Assembly (NCBI GenBank): GCA_028532985.1
Contig: JANCIK010000012.1
Coordinates: 1,984,001 to 2,048,000 of the forward strand
DNA: 64,000 bases
From: Stropharia rugosoannulata
Taxonomy: Eukaryota > Basidiomycota > Agaricomycetes > Agaricales > Strophariaceae
Direction of reading: 5' to 3'
The notes beneath the pieces are model-generated. The model made no database searches and was not told where the DNA came from. It was given only the letters and a program-made list of their open reading frames with translations. The position numbers were made by a program, and so were the translations under genes. Shown here piece after piece: positions 1-10,596 of this stretch (position 1 is the first letter of the stretch; each line of letters starts with the position of its first letter).

Positions 1-200
1 AACGCAGCTTATGCGTCTTCGTGCGTACTAAATCCCGGTACGTTATGTAATGAGACATATTGAAATATAATCAAGAAGGTTCCGGTAAGTCGCATGACAA
101 TCTTGTCGCCAGTTGTTGTAAATACTGCCCTTTTATCGTTCTTGATCCTGTATTAACCAATTTACAAAGTACGTAAAGCAGGCTGATATAACTGATGTGA

Positions 201-272
201 TCCGGTATGGTGTAACGGCTAACATTACCGCCTTTCACGCGGTAGCTCGGGGTTCGATTCCCCGTACCGGAA
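201..272 (+). tRNA. tRNA-Glu (anticodon TTC)
   Basis: The full cloverleaf can be drawn. The acceptor stem pairs 201-207 with 265-271. The anticodon stem is ACCGC/GCGGT (227-231 with 239-243), enclosing the loop CTTTCAC with anticodon TTC at 234-236. The T arm carries GGTTCGATTCC. It has no intron. It decodes GAA. A CTC isoacceptor lies 2 kb downstream on the same strand. Confidence 0.96.
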
Positions 273-1111
273 TATTTTTTCCATTGGTGATGGCCCTAGG
301 CCCTAAAGTGAATTTGAATTTTATTTTTGAATTTTGAGGCTTGAACTTTGAACTTTGAAGTCATAGTACATACCATATACACTGTGTATACTTAGTGTAC
401 GGTTTAGAGCTTACTAGATTCGTTGTCCTGCAGTCTTTAGCCGTTCTCGATATGTTTTGCCAGTATCTGCTATTCTCCTTTAGAGATTATAGTAATATTT
501 ACGTACTCAATCATGATTAAACTGTGTGCGGTAATTACAAGCTCTACAGCTTTCTGGTACGAAACGCACCATGCACGTATAGGATGGAATAAATTGCTGC
601 TGCTCTGTCTTCTATCTTAGTGGACACAAGACCCCAATTTTGGTGTCGATAGCAGCGTAAATATCTAGGGCGAATTAAATCATGGGACATCAGCCAGCAG
701 CGAGGCCTCATATTCTCTTCATGAGCTTTGCAACTCGGGCGCATAATAGATATGCCGTTGAGCCATGAACTTCGAATGTAACGAGGAAGGACGTTGACGA
801 TAAGCGACATCTAGATATTCTCACAACTTGTAAATTAGCAGTCCGGCCGTATTTAAAGGATGTAGAAATCAATGACCGATAGTATTTCCTCACAAACGTT
901 CAAGAATGACCAGTAGAGATACCATGATGGTGAAAGGCCGCATACCCAACGAAAGGTCCGCTTCCGTACGTGACAGAAAGGCCTTTCTTTTACCTTTAAC
1001 GCGTTACTCAATGCGTGTTTTCTTACTAGATAGGAAGACACCTGCGACATATTCACTACACAGACAGACAGCACTTGGGAAGATTATCTTTCAGATGAAA
1101 CTGCTGCGACG
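273..1111. other. Intergenic, no gene seen
   Basis: AT-rich spacer between the first tRNA and the 300-aa gene. Short open frames occur on both strands, but none shows coding-like composition, splice-linked extension or recognisable similarity. Confidence 0.6.
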
Positions 1112-2014
1112 ATGAATACAGAGGATCTGATGCTAAAGAAGGCAAAATTCGTGGCGATCTGGGGTCCCGCGAACGACATCCTCTTCCTCACCCACCCCAA
1201 TTCAGATTGCGGGTCTTTTGTGACGGCTAAGGCCGACATATATCCTCAAGACCCCATATCCGACATACACTTCACCCTCGGATTTCCCAGTGTCGCCCCA
1301 TCAACGCGATCTTCATGTTGCTTCATCTTCCAGGAAACAGAAGAGAGACTAGACTATGATGAGAGGTCGCTGAAAGGAATAACGCAGACATCATCGACGC
1401 TAGGTGGACTCGACGTTTACCTCAAGGGTCAAGCACTCTCATATACCCATTTGCACCAGCCGGCCTATTCTGTTCTGGATTTCAATACTGACTTTAACTT
1501 CGACCCCCGTTATGTCAGCTCAGGCGAAATTAGCTCAGAGGACCCTTGTCTATATCGAAGAAGTGGGCTTCTCTTAAACACGGTCAGTGATACAAACTTG
1601 CCTTGCTTCACTGCACACGCCTCCTACTCATGTAACTCATCTCGCTTATCAAAATGTTTTTCCCAGAGCGGCCCGTCGATTGTGGGGGAAGAGCGGTTTT
1701 CAGGCTCATGGTCGACTGTCGAATCACCCACGCAGGAGGAGATTGAGAAAATGAAGAGACATCCTGAGGCAACGAGGCCTCGTGGTCGCAGATTGAAGAA
1801 GAAGAGGCCATTGGACGACAGCTGCGGCCTTACTGCAGCGAAGGAACAGGCTTCTAAAGAGGCTAATGTTGCCGAGGTCGAGTCTTCTGCGCAACCCCAA
1901 AGCTGTTGTCACGAGTCGGCACCTCGGACTAGGAGCATCTTCAAAGGGCTGCTGAACATTGGAAATTTGAAGAGACGTGCCATGGATCAGGGCTGGATAT
2001 GGGTGGAAACATGA
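1112..2014 (+). CDS. Hypothetical protein, 300 aa
   Basis: A single-exon frame of 300 residues that I do not recognise. The first half is mixed hydrophobic and polar, with no signal peptide or membrane helix. From about residue 200 it becomes low-complexity and strongly basic, with a PRGRRLKKKRP stretch that could act as a nuclear localisation signal, then Ser/Gln/Glu-rich sequence. Eleven cysteines are scattered without a zinc-finger spacing. It lies between the two tRNA-Glu genes, all on the same strand. Being intronless is unusual for this window and leaves open a recent or lineage-specific gene, or a partly random frame. The length argues for a real gene. No function is proposed. Confidence 0.55.
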   Translation: MNTEDLMLKKAKFVAIWGPANDILFLTHPNSDCGSFVTAKADIYPQDPISDIHFTLGFPSVAPSTRSSCCFIFQETEERLDYDERSLKGITQTSSTLGGLDVYLKGQALSYTHLHQPAYSVLDFNTDFNFDPRYVSSGEISSEDPCLYRRSGLLLNTVSDTNLPCFTAHASYSCNSSRLSKCFSQSGPSIVGEERFSGSWSTVESPTQEEIEKMKRHPEATRPRGRRLKKKRPLDDSCGLTAAKEQASKEANVAEVESSAQPQSCCHESAPRTRSIFKGLLNIGNLKRRAMDQGWIWVET

Positions 2015-2236
2015 CCTATAGGCGAATGTAATAGATTGCTTTAATTATTAATGGTTTACTGTGTCTCACCTGCATTTTAAAACCATTCTCGTAAGTATAC
2101 ACTATGCTGATGAAGATGAGAAGAATTTACACAAACAGATGGTTCGAAGATGATTGGAGTCGGGCGTTTGTACTGAAGATGCTTACTTACTACCTGCACA
2201 GGGTATATACTATATTATGGGCCATAGCAATATCAA

Positions 2237-2314
2237 TCGGATATGGTGTAACGGCTAACATTGCCGCCTCTCATGAGTTCGCGGCAGCTCGGGGTTCGAT
2301 TCCCCGTATCCGAA
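2237..2314 (+). tRNA. tRNA-Glu (anticodon CTC) with a 6-nt intron
   Basis: The acceptor stem TCGGATA (2237-2243) pairs with 2307-2313. The anticodon stem GCCGC/GCGGC pairs 2263-2267 with 2281-2285. The loop reads CTCTCA, then an extra TGAGTT (2274-2279), then C. Removing those six bases gives a normal seven-base loop with anticodon CTC at 2270-2272 and an intron at the canonical 37/38 position. The T arm matches that of the TTC gene at 201. It decodes GAG. Confidence 0.93.
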
Positions 2315-3221
2315 TTTTTGCTCTTTTGTCGGATCAGTATCTAACTCTTTAGTTACTAGTTAGTACTTACTATTTAGGTACTTAGAACTTGGCAGTAATA
2401 AGTGTATAGAATTGTTAGAAGTTAGGATATCACTTTTACTCCGAATTCTAGTGTCTGACTAGTGACAGTGAGAGACGAGGTTAAACGACTTGAATGGCGG
2501 ATCGCCGTGTTTAGTTTAGCGATAAAGTTTGGGGTCCTGGGCCTTCCATGAACTGAGGCAAACCGCTGATCTTCTCAAGTATCAACCTGATCAACAAAAT
2601 CTGAATTGTTCCCGTCTTTTGTCCGTAAATCGTATGCGCTCATCCGTGACGTAATTAACGACTCATCTGAAAGTTCATATCACATAAGGCCACACAGCTT
2701 CCTTGATATCATAGCACCGAAATGTAAATACACGTTTGTTTATACAGTGGTGGGTTTGCATACAGCCACCGCGTCGAGGATCTACTCTACAGTCGAGTGT
2801 CCTGCACTACCCTACCTAATAGAAATACAAGTAGTCCGTGTGTCAATTGACAGCGTATAGTAATTATATGTCCGTCGCTGGTGTACTATTGTACCTATAA
2901 TATGCATTTTATATGCTGTCAGAAACTGTCCAGCCAACCTTTTGTTTACCCTTTTTAACCAAATCAACCAAAAGCCCAAGTAAAAATGAGATGAAATGTC
3001 GAAAAGCCGCGACGGCGGACTGCAGGGCGGTTTATCCATGTTCTGGCTCGTGTACAGTGTGGCTAGGCAGGCCTCGTCTTGCAAGTTGAATGACGTCTAC
3101 CGCTGGTGTTACATTCGGACTCGATTTCCGAACGCGAGAGGAGACTTGTTGCAATAGCCACGGGTCGTAGGTTGTGTTTGTCGCCACATTAAATAATTTC
3201 TGTGCGATGAATGGTGCTGCT
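2315..3221. other. Intergenic, no gene seen
   Basis: AT-rich spacer and 3' flank of the minus-strand C2H2 gene. No convincing coding exon, tRNA or repeat was seen. Confidence 0.6.
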
Positions 3222-4282
3222 TCACTCGTCCATTTCAATTGAAGATGGCACGGGTCCGCCTGACCATTTTCCATCCGCTGCGAGAGGGATCCAGCGCAGG
3301 CGCACAGGCGACTTGCCGCCCGCAGCCTCAGGCGCGGAGGGGGCTACCACCACAGGCACCTCAAATCCGACAACATACGGTGCAGGTGCGCTGTTCGTCT
3401 CATCTGAAGATAGACCGACTCCGTGCGTGCGCATGTGGCGTTTTGCGTTCGATACGACCGAGAACGTTCGCGCACACCCCGGATAACTGCAGCTGTACGC
3501 TGGAGGACGATAGTTAGCGCCTAGACCTGTATGGATCAAGGGAGAGAAAAAAGACATACGCTTCTCCTTTGTATGCATGTTCATATGCGTCCGGAGCCCG
3601 CTTGGCCTATGGGGTACGCCAATGCATATGATCAGCATACGGACGCGGCGGGAGCGGGACGCAGATCGTCGTTACTTACCGTGGAAAATCCTTTTGGCAT
3701 TCCGGACATCTGTGCATCTTGACTTTCTTCTTCTTCACTGTGGGGGCGGCCTCGTCTGAGGACTGGCTTCGCAGCGCAGAGTTTGATGATGGGGGTGAAG
3801 ATTCGAACGACTGTCGAATGTGTAAGGACAAATAACTGAAAAAAAGGATAGATTCCAGCGCACATTGTAATGTCCTTGAACAGGGGACTCGCTGTTGTGT
3901 GCTCGCCATCTGTCAGGATGCGGATCGTATCCGATTGAGACCGCGTTCAAAATATTTTCTAGCCGCATGACCCCGCTGCGCGACCCACGATGAGGCCCAG
4001 GGATCTCGTCTTCGTCCTGCACTGCGTTGTCTACTGATGATGGCGGAGGAAATATGGGTGAATTGGGTTCCGAGGGTGGCGTACAGTCCGAGACATCATC
4101 CAAATGTTTGTCGGTCGTCTCCATTGGCGCTGTCCTCTGAAATGATTCTGGGAAGCGCAGTCTTGGCGTTGAGCGGTCAAATGCAACCCCTGCGTTAGAA
4201 AGCGTTAGCACTGCACAATTACAGGCAGTGGTGGACTCGACATACCGCCTCGAGTTTCATGGACATTGGTAACTTCAGCCAT
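3222..4282 (-). CDS. C2H2 zinc-finger transcription factor, two fingers
   Basis: Five exons on the minus strand: 4246-4282, 3864-4189, 3680-3810, 3560-3606 and 3222-3499. The sum is 819 nt, or 272 aa, and all phases agree. The N-terminal half is acidic and Ser/Pro-rich and resembles an activation or disordered region. A Lys-rich patch (KKKKVK) precedes finger 1, CPEC...H-x3-H. The classical linker HTKEKPY follows, then finger 2, CSYPGC...H-x3-H. Introns cut inside finger 1 and inside the linker. The linker itself is rebuilt only by the splice, which strongly supports the model. The C-terminus is Pro/Ala-rich. A sequence-specific nuclear DNA-binding role is inferred from the fingers; the targets are unknown. 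The least certain junction is intron 2 (3811-3863, donor GTGCGC). Confidence 0.85.
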
Positions 4283-6119
4283 CATTGGAGAGCACAAAGA
4301 CATTGTAAGATTTCAAGTTAACGCAAATGAATGGGCGCGAATATCATTCCAACCAACAGCCTGTGAAGATTTGTCAGGAAGGGGGGGAAGTGGGCCAGAC
4401 TTGGCAACTTTTTTCTGGCAGTTGGACGGTGGTGGTAAGTGGTCTGGAATGTGTGAGAACGGCGCCGCGGCTATTGAAGAAGAAGAAGAAGGATATGGAT
4501 GATGAGCGCCAGACGTAGTTCGCGGGCGCAAGGTGCGTCGATGCGCCCCTTTCATGATGCAATTGATGACTGTCGGGGAGTCCTACATGTGGTGTGGGTT
4601 TACCCGCCATTTCCAATAGATTTCGGATCAGCCCATTAGACTCTGAGCCGGCCATCGTTCTGGAAAGAGCTGGAAATATCATTACATTCCTTGTCAGGGA
4701 ATTCCGTGGACAAGTACGCATTCCGCCCATACATTGCCTTTGGGGATGATGCGCGACAAGCGTAATAATGACATCATAACGCCTGAATAAATATACGACG
4801 CGGGTCGCCTGCTGCGTGAGCATGTTCTTTATGTAAATCGGGGTTCATTTTATTTTTGAAAGCCTGGGATAGGGGACGAGTTTAAGGCAGAATGGGGTGA
4901 CTAAGAGAGACCAGGCCGTCCCTTGCCGGCAACCAGGCCTTACTCAGTACTGAAATAAACCTCTGCGCTGATCATCGACCTCCCTGATCCAGAAATAATC
5001 CCGTTCTGGAGCGCTTGAAGCACCATCTTAGCCAAATGCGGCGATCTGCATCACGGTGTCATCCCTGTCGTCCATTGAAATTGAAATGTCGAAAAGTGCT
5101 TTGAACTCAGAGGTAAAGCTTTTTGGGACAGTCAGAGCTTGTCTGACAATTGAAGTCTGGGGTTGCGTTTCGGATTAGTGAATTATTGACTAATTAAGGG
5201 GAGGGTTGACGAGAAGGGGAGGGTTCTTTTTCGAAGTTGAATTAAATTCTGAAGCTTTTCTTGAGCGGTGTATGGGGGCAGTCATGTACATTATTAAGTT
5301 CAGGGTGTATTATTCTGTCACGCAAATAATTTATCCATCTGGGGCATAGAGTGGAGCTTACGGTGCCTGCGGACTTGTTTAAGCTGTCTACAAGTTATTC
5401 TTGAAACGTGCCAGTTAAGTATTAGAAAGGTCCAATAGCTTCTTCTCTCTGAAGTCAACGGAGGCGTGATTTTATGTTTCGAGGTAGCAAATAAAAACAA
5501 GCCAAATCCTCGCTTTTAATACTACTACAACCGCGTCCAACCCAGCTGGTGGTAATAATATGTCTTTCACCGCCCACCGCAGGTCCAGGGTATGCATGGA
5601 AATAGATGTTACATTACAACTTGGGCCCAATGCTTTATATAAATGGTGGATTCCGCACCTTCAAAGTAAGTCGTCAGGTCAAAATGTATATACCCTGAGC
5701 CTGTTCGCCGACCATAGTAAGGGTGGAGCTGACAGCCAGTGTAGGTTTCTTTTAAAGAAGACAGTAGACAATTGATCTCCTTTAGTCATGTCACAGAGTA
5801 CTACTTCTATATAGCCTTGCAGATTTCTACTGACAACGTCACAATCACAGTAATGCTTATTTTGAAATACAGGCATTAAATTTATTCTCCAAATGACGAG
5901 CAGGGAAAGGGAATCCTCAATTAATTTTATCGGACACTCTCTTCTACGATGCGAAGTACTGTAGCCCGGGATGCCATTTTACTACACGATTTGAAAATCG
6001 GTAGGTCGGGAACGACATCGTTATGACAGCAAAGTATCATTCAGAGTTCAGTGGGAGACTTATTGTGGATTGACGACATATGCAGATCCCCACAAAAAAA
6101 ACCATCATTTCTGACGCAG
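4283..6119. other. Intergenic, no gene seen
   Basis: 1.8 kb between two minus-strand genes. It holds a short GAA/AAG run near 4475-4495 and G-rich patches near 4381-4390 and 5200-5225. Open frames are short and lack splice-linked extension. The part just above 4282 would contain the C2H2 promoter. Confidence 0.55.
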
Positions 6120-6874
6120 TCAGCCTCGGCGCACCCCAAATCTTTGTTTAGCAGCATACTTCTGCCACTTTTGTATATCCTCTCTTTTCATTAAGAGCTC
6201 AACCGTATAGAACTCCCTGGCCAGCGTTTCTACCGACGCCACCTTGTGCACCATGGTGTGGCAAGGCCTAGAAAAGATACACGAGAAATGGACCCAATGG
6301 AATAAGCAGAGCTAGCCGCTTAGCTATTAGAATAGATCTGCGCTCACCGGCACAACCACGCGACGGCATTGATCCTCGATTCAGGGTGCCACCGCTGCTT
6401 GCGCACCTTGTCATGCACCGCGCGCGGGATCAGATGATGGTATGTCAGTGGCACATCACGGGCGCAGATCTCGCACTCCGTAGTCCGCGTCGTGTTCCAC
6501 ACAGGTGGCGGCGCGCACGCCTGCGTGAGGTAGTCCGTGAGGATCCGCCGCAGGAGCGTGAGCGCGTCATCGGCGTCAGCGACGATACCATAAGACACCA
6601 CGCTATCGACAAAACCAGGCGAAATCGCCTCCAGGAAGACATCGTCGACGTCTGGCGCTGTGTGCCGTGTATCGTATGTCGCGTTTTTGATGGTAGATGG
6701 GACCGTGGGCCATGATTCAGAAGCGAGATAGGAGACAAACTCGTCCAAAGAGGATCCTGCGTCAGACTCGTCCTGATGATCTATCGCCTGATCGTCGCTG
6801 CTCATTCCAGAAAGGACATAGCGGGCAATAGCGTCCTTGAAAGCGGAGAATTTCTCCGACTCACTCTCGTCCAT
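6120..6874 (-). CDS. HNH-type treble-clef protein, possibly 5'-tru­ncated
   Basis: Two exons, 6348-6874 and 6120-6267, joined by an 80-nt GT-AG intron, give 224 aa from the first ATG. The C-terminal third carries an HNH/treble-clef signature: CEIC, then YHHLIPR, then WLCRPCH. The intron falls inside the last Cys pair. A tail of about 45 residues follows (EFYTVELLMKREDIQKW). I recall this arrangement in a widespread family of fungal HNH proteins of unknown substrate. The frame stays open upstream of the ATG, reading HFTLHPRRSIRGFAAHF, to a branch point and acceptor (CTAACAG) near 6986. A lost 5' exon is therefore likely. The sequence from about 7000 on is not HNH but a copied WDR48 3' end, so the gene may be truncated. 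Endonuclease activity is not shown. Confidence 0.8.
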
Positions 6875-7000
6875 CGACAAGAAGTGTGCTGCGAAGCCGC
6901 GGATCGATCTTCTGGGGTGCAGAGTGAAATGGAGGTAGTGTGTCACGACTGACGAAAGTGTTTGAATCTGTTAGGTCACGACAAGTACCATTGACACTTT

Positions 7001-7495
7001 AGAGTAGACGGCGAACTCGGTGAACTGGAGAACCTTTAATGAAGGTGGAGCAGAGCAGATGTACATAAGATACCAAGACGAGTCTAGAAATTCTACAGAA
7101 TCTAAATAGATGAAACGAAATAGACGATACAGAAATACTTACAAGCAGCTAGTGAAGCTACTAGTGACCCCCCCTCGCCTACTACTACTACTACTAATAA
7201 TCACAAGTCTCCACGGCCGCGTGACCGGGCGTAGGCCGATAATACTTGAAGCTTGAGCTTGAACACTCATTCACGGTACCTCGCTTCCACTCAGTGACAT
7301 ACCGAGATACAGCAGCGTTTCATTGTACAGTATTTTGTACATGTCTTCCGCCCGTAGGCAGTGCGAGCGCTGCGACACTTCCTGGGTGCCAGAGACAAGT
7401 GGACAGAAGCAACGCGTGAGTTTGACACGTGCGTACTATGCTTCTCGGGTTCCTCTGAGTCGTGAACTTGCACCGAAGTAGTTGATTCAAACATG
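7001..7495 (-). pseudogene. Degenerate copy of the WDR48-like gene's 3' end
   Basis: This aligns by eye to 11170-11630 on the same strand, covering the last coding exon, part of intron 10 and the 3' flank. Shared blocks include CAGCGCTCGCA, CATGTC/CATACCGAGA around the codons for LRAEDxYxILxNETLL, and GAACTGGAGAAC in the flank. In the copy the frame reads QRSHCLRAEDMYKILYNETL and then stops soon after. The parent continues through a [19 protein letters not shown] end. Indels and a CTA microsatellite (about 7180-7197) break the copy. It ends within a few bases of the HNH gene's 5' side. It is a non-functional partial duplication. Confidence 0.85.
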
Positions 7496-7625
7496 CATTT
7501 GAACATCGACTAATTAATTTGTAGCTAATCGTATTCCTGGACTCTGAACTTCATATACATTTACAGCTTTTCTTACAGGTCATATGACATACTACGCCGC
7601 GACAACACTGGGAAATAAATGCATG

Positions 7626-9521
7626 CTAATCATGGATCACAGGAACATTCGGCACATTCACCTTCATTCTCTGCAAAGTATCTTTCTCGCTCTGGCTGAA
7701 GTTTGGTTTGACGTTGTACTTGGAAGCCATCACATCCAACGGTTTCTGCCACGAGATCTGCGCCGTTTGGCCGGAGGCGGTCTCTCTGAAGTTCTTCGCG
7801 AATGCCAGCTCCCCTCTTGCCCAGGCTTCATCGACAGCGTCGCTCAGATCCTTAGTGCGTGGGGTGTGCAATCCGAGGAGGGAACCCACAGCATTGTTTA
7901 TTTTGTCTGTGACGTGGTCAAATGGCCCCTCAATCGTTAGGTCGGTGTGCGCCTCCTCATGCGCCGTGGACAGGTCTAGCGCGAAGAACATGCTGAACCG
8001 CCTCGAGAGCATGGCCGTCCAGTACGCATGTCTGAGCGCGTTCTTGCGTGGGAGGTCCGTGCTCCAGAGCTCTAAGTGAAACTGTCTCGCCTTGTCGTTG
8101 ATATCCCTGACTTCGAATGCGACAGAGACGAACAGCATGTTGTAGTAGTCGAAGAGGACGCCGATCTCCTCTGGTGAACATGGAAGGAACGGAATGAAGA
8201 ACCAGTAGGGTGCCTCCGATACAAATTTCCAGGCGGAAAGGTCGCTCCTTGGGATCTGGTTAAGCTGTCCGATGTTGCTTCTGTGGTGGAGGATCCAGTC
8301 CTTGATATACGTTTTGAAATTGGCCTCCGTGACGTCTGGAAGAAGCGATACGACCTCGACATTGACATTAGCGACATAGTATTTCCCTCCCTGGGGTTTG
8401 ATGACCAGTTCGTTGTTTCTTTTCAGGTCGCTGCTGTGAATGGGGAACTGAGAAGTGTTAAACGTGGTGGTGGAGATAGTGTCGTAGTCGCTTATGATTT
8501 TACTCCCATTTAGAAAGATGTCAATAGAAGTTCCGGGCTCGCGTCTATGTTGGACCTTTATTATGCACCCCCCGATTCCCAGTAGCTCTTCTCTAACAGT
8601 GAATGAAATCTTCGACCAGGAAGTGCCTCCCTCTATTGACAAATATGGCTTGCCAACGCTGAGAGTATCTTCCAGGTGGCCATTATTGTAAGAAGATCCA
8701 GAGGTGAGTCCGAGAGCATATAGAGAGGATTCTTGCTTAACGTATCCGTTTGAGTCTTTGAACACCAAGGCAGCGCCAGAGAAGTAGTAATTTCCGGGAT
8801 AGCCTTTCGCCAAGCGTATAGAAAATTTGTTCTCCCCATCCAAAGGTTTCAAAAGCCAGGAGCCTAGGTTCTGTGCCTCGAAGCGACTTGTAGGCGTGGA
8901 GGAATATTTGTCAAAGACGGGGAGATTGTTTAAAGTCACGGAGATGATACCGCCCGTGGCGTCGCGCATGTGTTCCAATATCAGCTCCACTGTGCCGCGG
9001 TCCCTTTCGCCTTCCATAATGTACGGAATAGAGAAGACGATGTCGATACCATATGCGCTGGGCGTGTTGAGTACCAGGTAGCTCTTGCCAGGTCTGTAGC
9101 GGTCGTCTATCAATACGTCTTGGTAAAAGATTGCCGGAACAGATAGCGACATATTGACACCGAAGCTTTCAAATGACGTCGCTTTAATCACCAGAGCCGT
9201 CGGCGAAGTACTAGCAACTATGGTATCAGAACTGGTGGTATCACTGAGGTATTTCCCATTGTCGAGCTTGAGCATCGTGTCGCTGAAAATGAAGCCCACG
9301 CCGACTGTTATTCCATCACACAGGAATCGATCTCCGGGACTATGCAGGTCCAGAAACTTGCCGTTCGGGCCTCTGAGAGACGTTCTCCCCGCGCCGCTTG
9401 GAACCATGAAGAACTTGCAAGATGGGTCAAGTTCCGTGGCGTCAAACTTTAAGATCCCATTCTGGCGGCACGACAGATATTTTCCGGCTGAGGTTCTAAG
9501 AGATACAGTCTGGATAATCAT
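7626..9521 (-). CDS. Intronless 631-aa protein: beta-trefoil-like, two beta-sandwich repeats, bacterial-type C-terminal module
   Basis: One uninterrupted exon of 631 codons. Residues about 1-125 show three GKYL/GKFLDL-type repeats, suggesting a beta-trefoil (fascin or lectin-like) fold. Two related segments of about 120 residues follow (about 128-255 and 285-405). Each has alternating beta-strand pattern and contains RPGKSYLVL or VGKPYLSIEG near its start, like carbohydrate-binding beta-sandwiches. The C-terminal part, about 496-550, carries LRHAYWTAML, then AHEEAH, then NNAVGSLLG. This pattern resembles the bacterial DUF6973 type (RHAxW...AHE...NNxxG) as I remember it. There is no signal peptide or membrane helix. 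The lack of introns contrasts with its neighbours and fits transfer or retroposition. Function is unknown; carbohydrate recognition by the N-terminal part is an inference. Confidence 0.85.
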   Translation of the reverse strand: MIIQTVSLRTSAGKYLSCRQNGILKFDATELDPSCKFFMVPSGAGRTSLRGPNGKFLDLHSPGDRFLCDGITVGVGFIFSDTMLKLDNGKYLSDTTSSDTIVASTSPTALVIKATSFESFGVNMSLSVPAIFYQDVLIDDRYRPGKSYLVLNTPSAYGIDIVFSIPYIMEGERDRGTVELILEHMRDATGGIISVTLNNLPVFDKYSSTPTSRFEAQNLGSWLLKPLDGENKFSIRLAKGYPGNYYFSGAALVFKDSNGYVKQESSLYALGLTSGSSYNNGHLEDTLSVGKPYLSIEGGTSWSKISFTVREELLGIGGCIIKVQHRREPGTSIDIFLNGSKIISDYDTISTTTFNTSQFPIHSSDLKRNNELVIKPQGGKYYVANVNVEVVSLLPDVTEANFKTYIKDWILHHRSNIGQLNQIPRSDLSAWKFVSEAPYWFFIPFLPCSPEEIGVLFDYYNMLFVSVAFEVRDINDKARQFHLELWSTDLPRKNALRHAYWTAMLSRRFSMFFALDLSTAHEEAHTDLTIEGPFDHVTDKINNAVGSLLGLHTPRTKDLSDAVDEAWARGELAFAKNFRETASGQTAQISWQKPLDVMASKYNVKPNFSQSEKDTLQRMKVNVPNVPVIHD

Positions 9522-10596
9522 CTCTTGTTAAAATGATAGTCAGCGTATGCATAGTAAAACTTAGTAGGACGGAATGGGTATCTTACTTACTCAAGTGGTG
9601 ACGCTTAGAGAATAGCTTGCAGAGAGTGCAGGAAGCAGCGAAGAATCTCGTACTAATGAGACAAGAAACTTCACCTTTCTGAGTTTTTTAAGAACAATCC
9701 AGAGACCGCACATGAAGGCATCCTATTCCAAAAATGAGATGCTTCTGGCATAGGAGGAGCTCCTATCTTTCCCCCGCTAACGCTAACCCGTTGATAATCC
9801 AACAGGCTTCCTTGAATAATAGACCGCTGTACCATACGTCAAAGTTTTGTGCAAAACAATTCAACACACATTCTTCTTGTCATCTCCGTCTTCGAGAAAG
9901 ACTTGAGGAACTCCCCAGGATAGTGAAACTTGCTTAGAGCGTCAGAATACATTCACTTTTGGGTCGTAAGACATATATACTAACGTCTTCCAGTACCGTG
10001 CTCGCAAGCTCCGCCCATGATTTGTGCCCCACTGTCAATCCAGAAGCAGGCCCACTTTCTATTAGGCACCGCTGACGATCCATTCAGTAAGCGTCACGGG
10101 CAGAATGGTCCTCCGCTTGAACTGACTCTAATTAATCAGAGACGTATGTATGAAAGAAGGAAATTACCTCGCTTCAGAAGTAACTGCAGGAGCGAATCAG
10201 AGTCTTCAGGTGCTTCTCATAAGGCGCCTTGTACAGTGGACGCGACCAATCACATCAATTGTGGCTAGCCCGGTGACCGTTCCCTTCTAGAGGGAACGGT
10301 CACCGGTCTAGATTGTGCAAACAATGTCTATTTTTGGGTATGATTTTGCCTACTGGGGCTAGCCAGAATGATCTGACACAATGGAGTGCGGGTTCTTTGT
10401 GGACCACAGCATAAATTGGGCCAAATGAGATTTAAATATTCGCCAGCGTTTGGCTATTTAATGGATACCAAGTCAAGACCTCTCGACACGGTACTCAAAA
10501 GTACTCTTCAAGTCTTGTAAGAGCGTTCCCTTCCTAATATCATAGTTAACGACTTACCAATAAAGGTAGGACTCTCAGCACATTCAGATATTCAAT
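9522..10596. other. Intergenic between divergent genes, with a perfect hairpin
   Basis: Shared upstream region of the minus-strand 631-aa gene and the plus-strand 80-aa gene. It contains the inverted repeat listed at 10265-10311 and an AT-rich TATTTAA-type element near 10456. No other gene was seen. Confidence 0.6.
10265..10311. repeat. Long near-perfect inverted repeat (hairpin)
   Basis: The arms 10270-10285 and 10291-10306 are perfectly complementary over 16 bp (CCGGTGACCGTTCCCT). They enclose a 5-nt loop. After one mismatch they continue for four more pairs (CTAG/CTAG) on the outside. It lies about 290 bp upstream of the 80-aa gene. It could be a cruciform, a structured transcript end or a protein-binding palindrome. 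I saw no second copy in the window. Confidence 0.9.
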
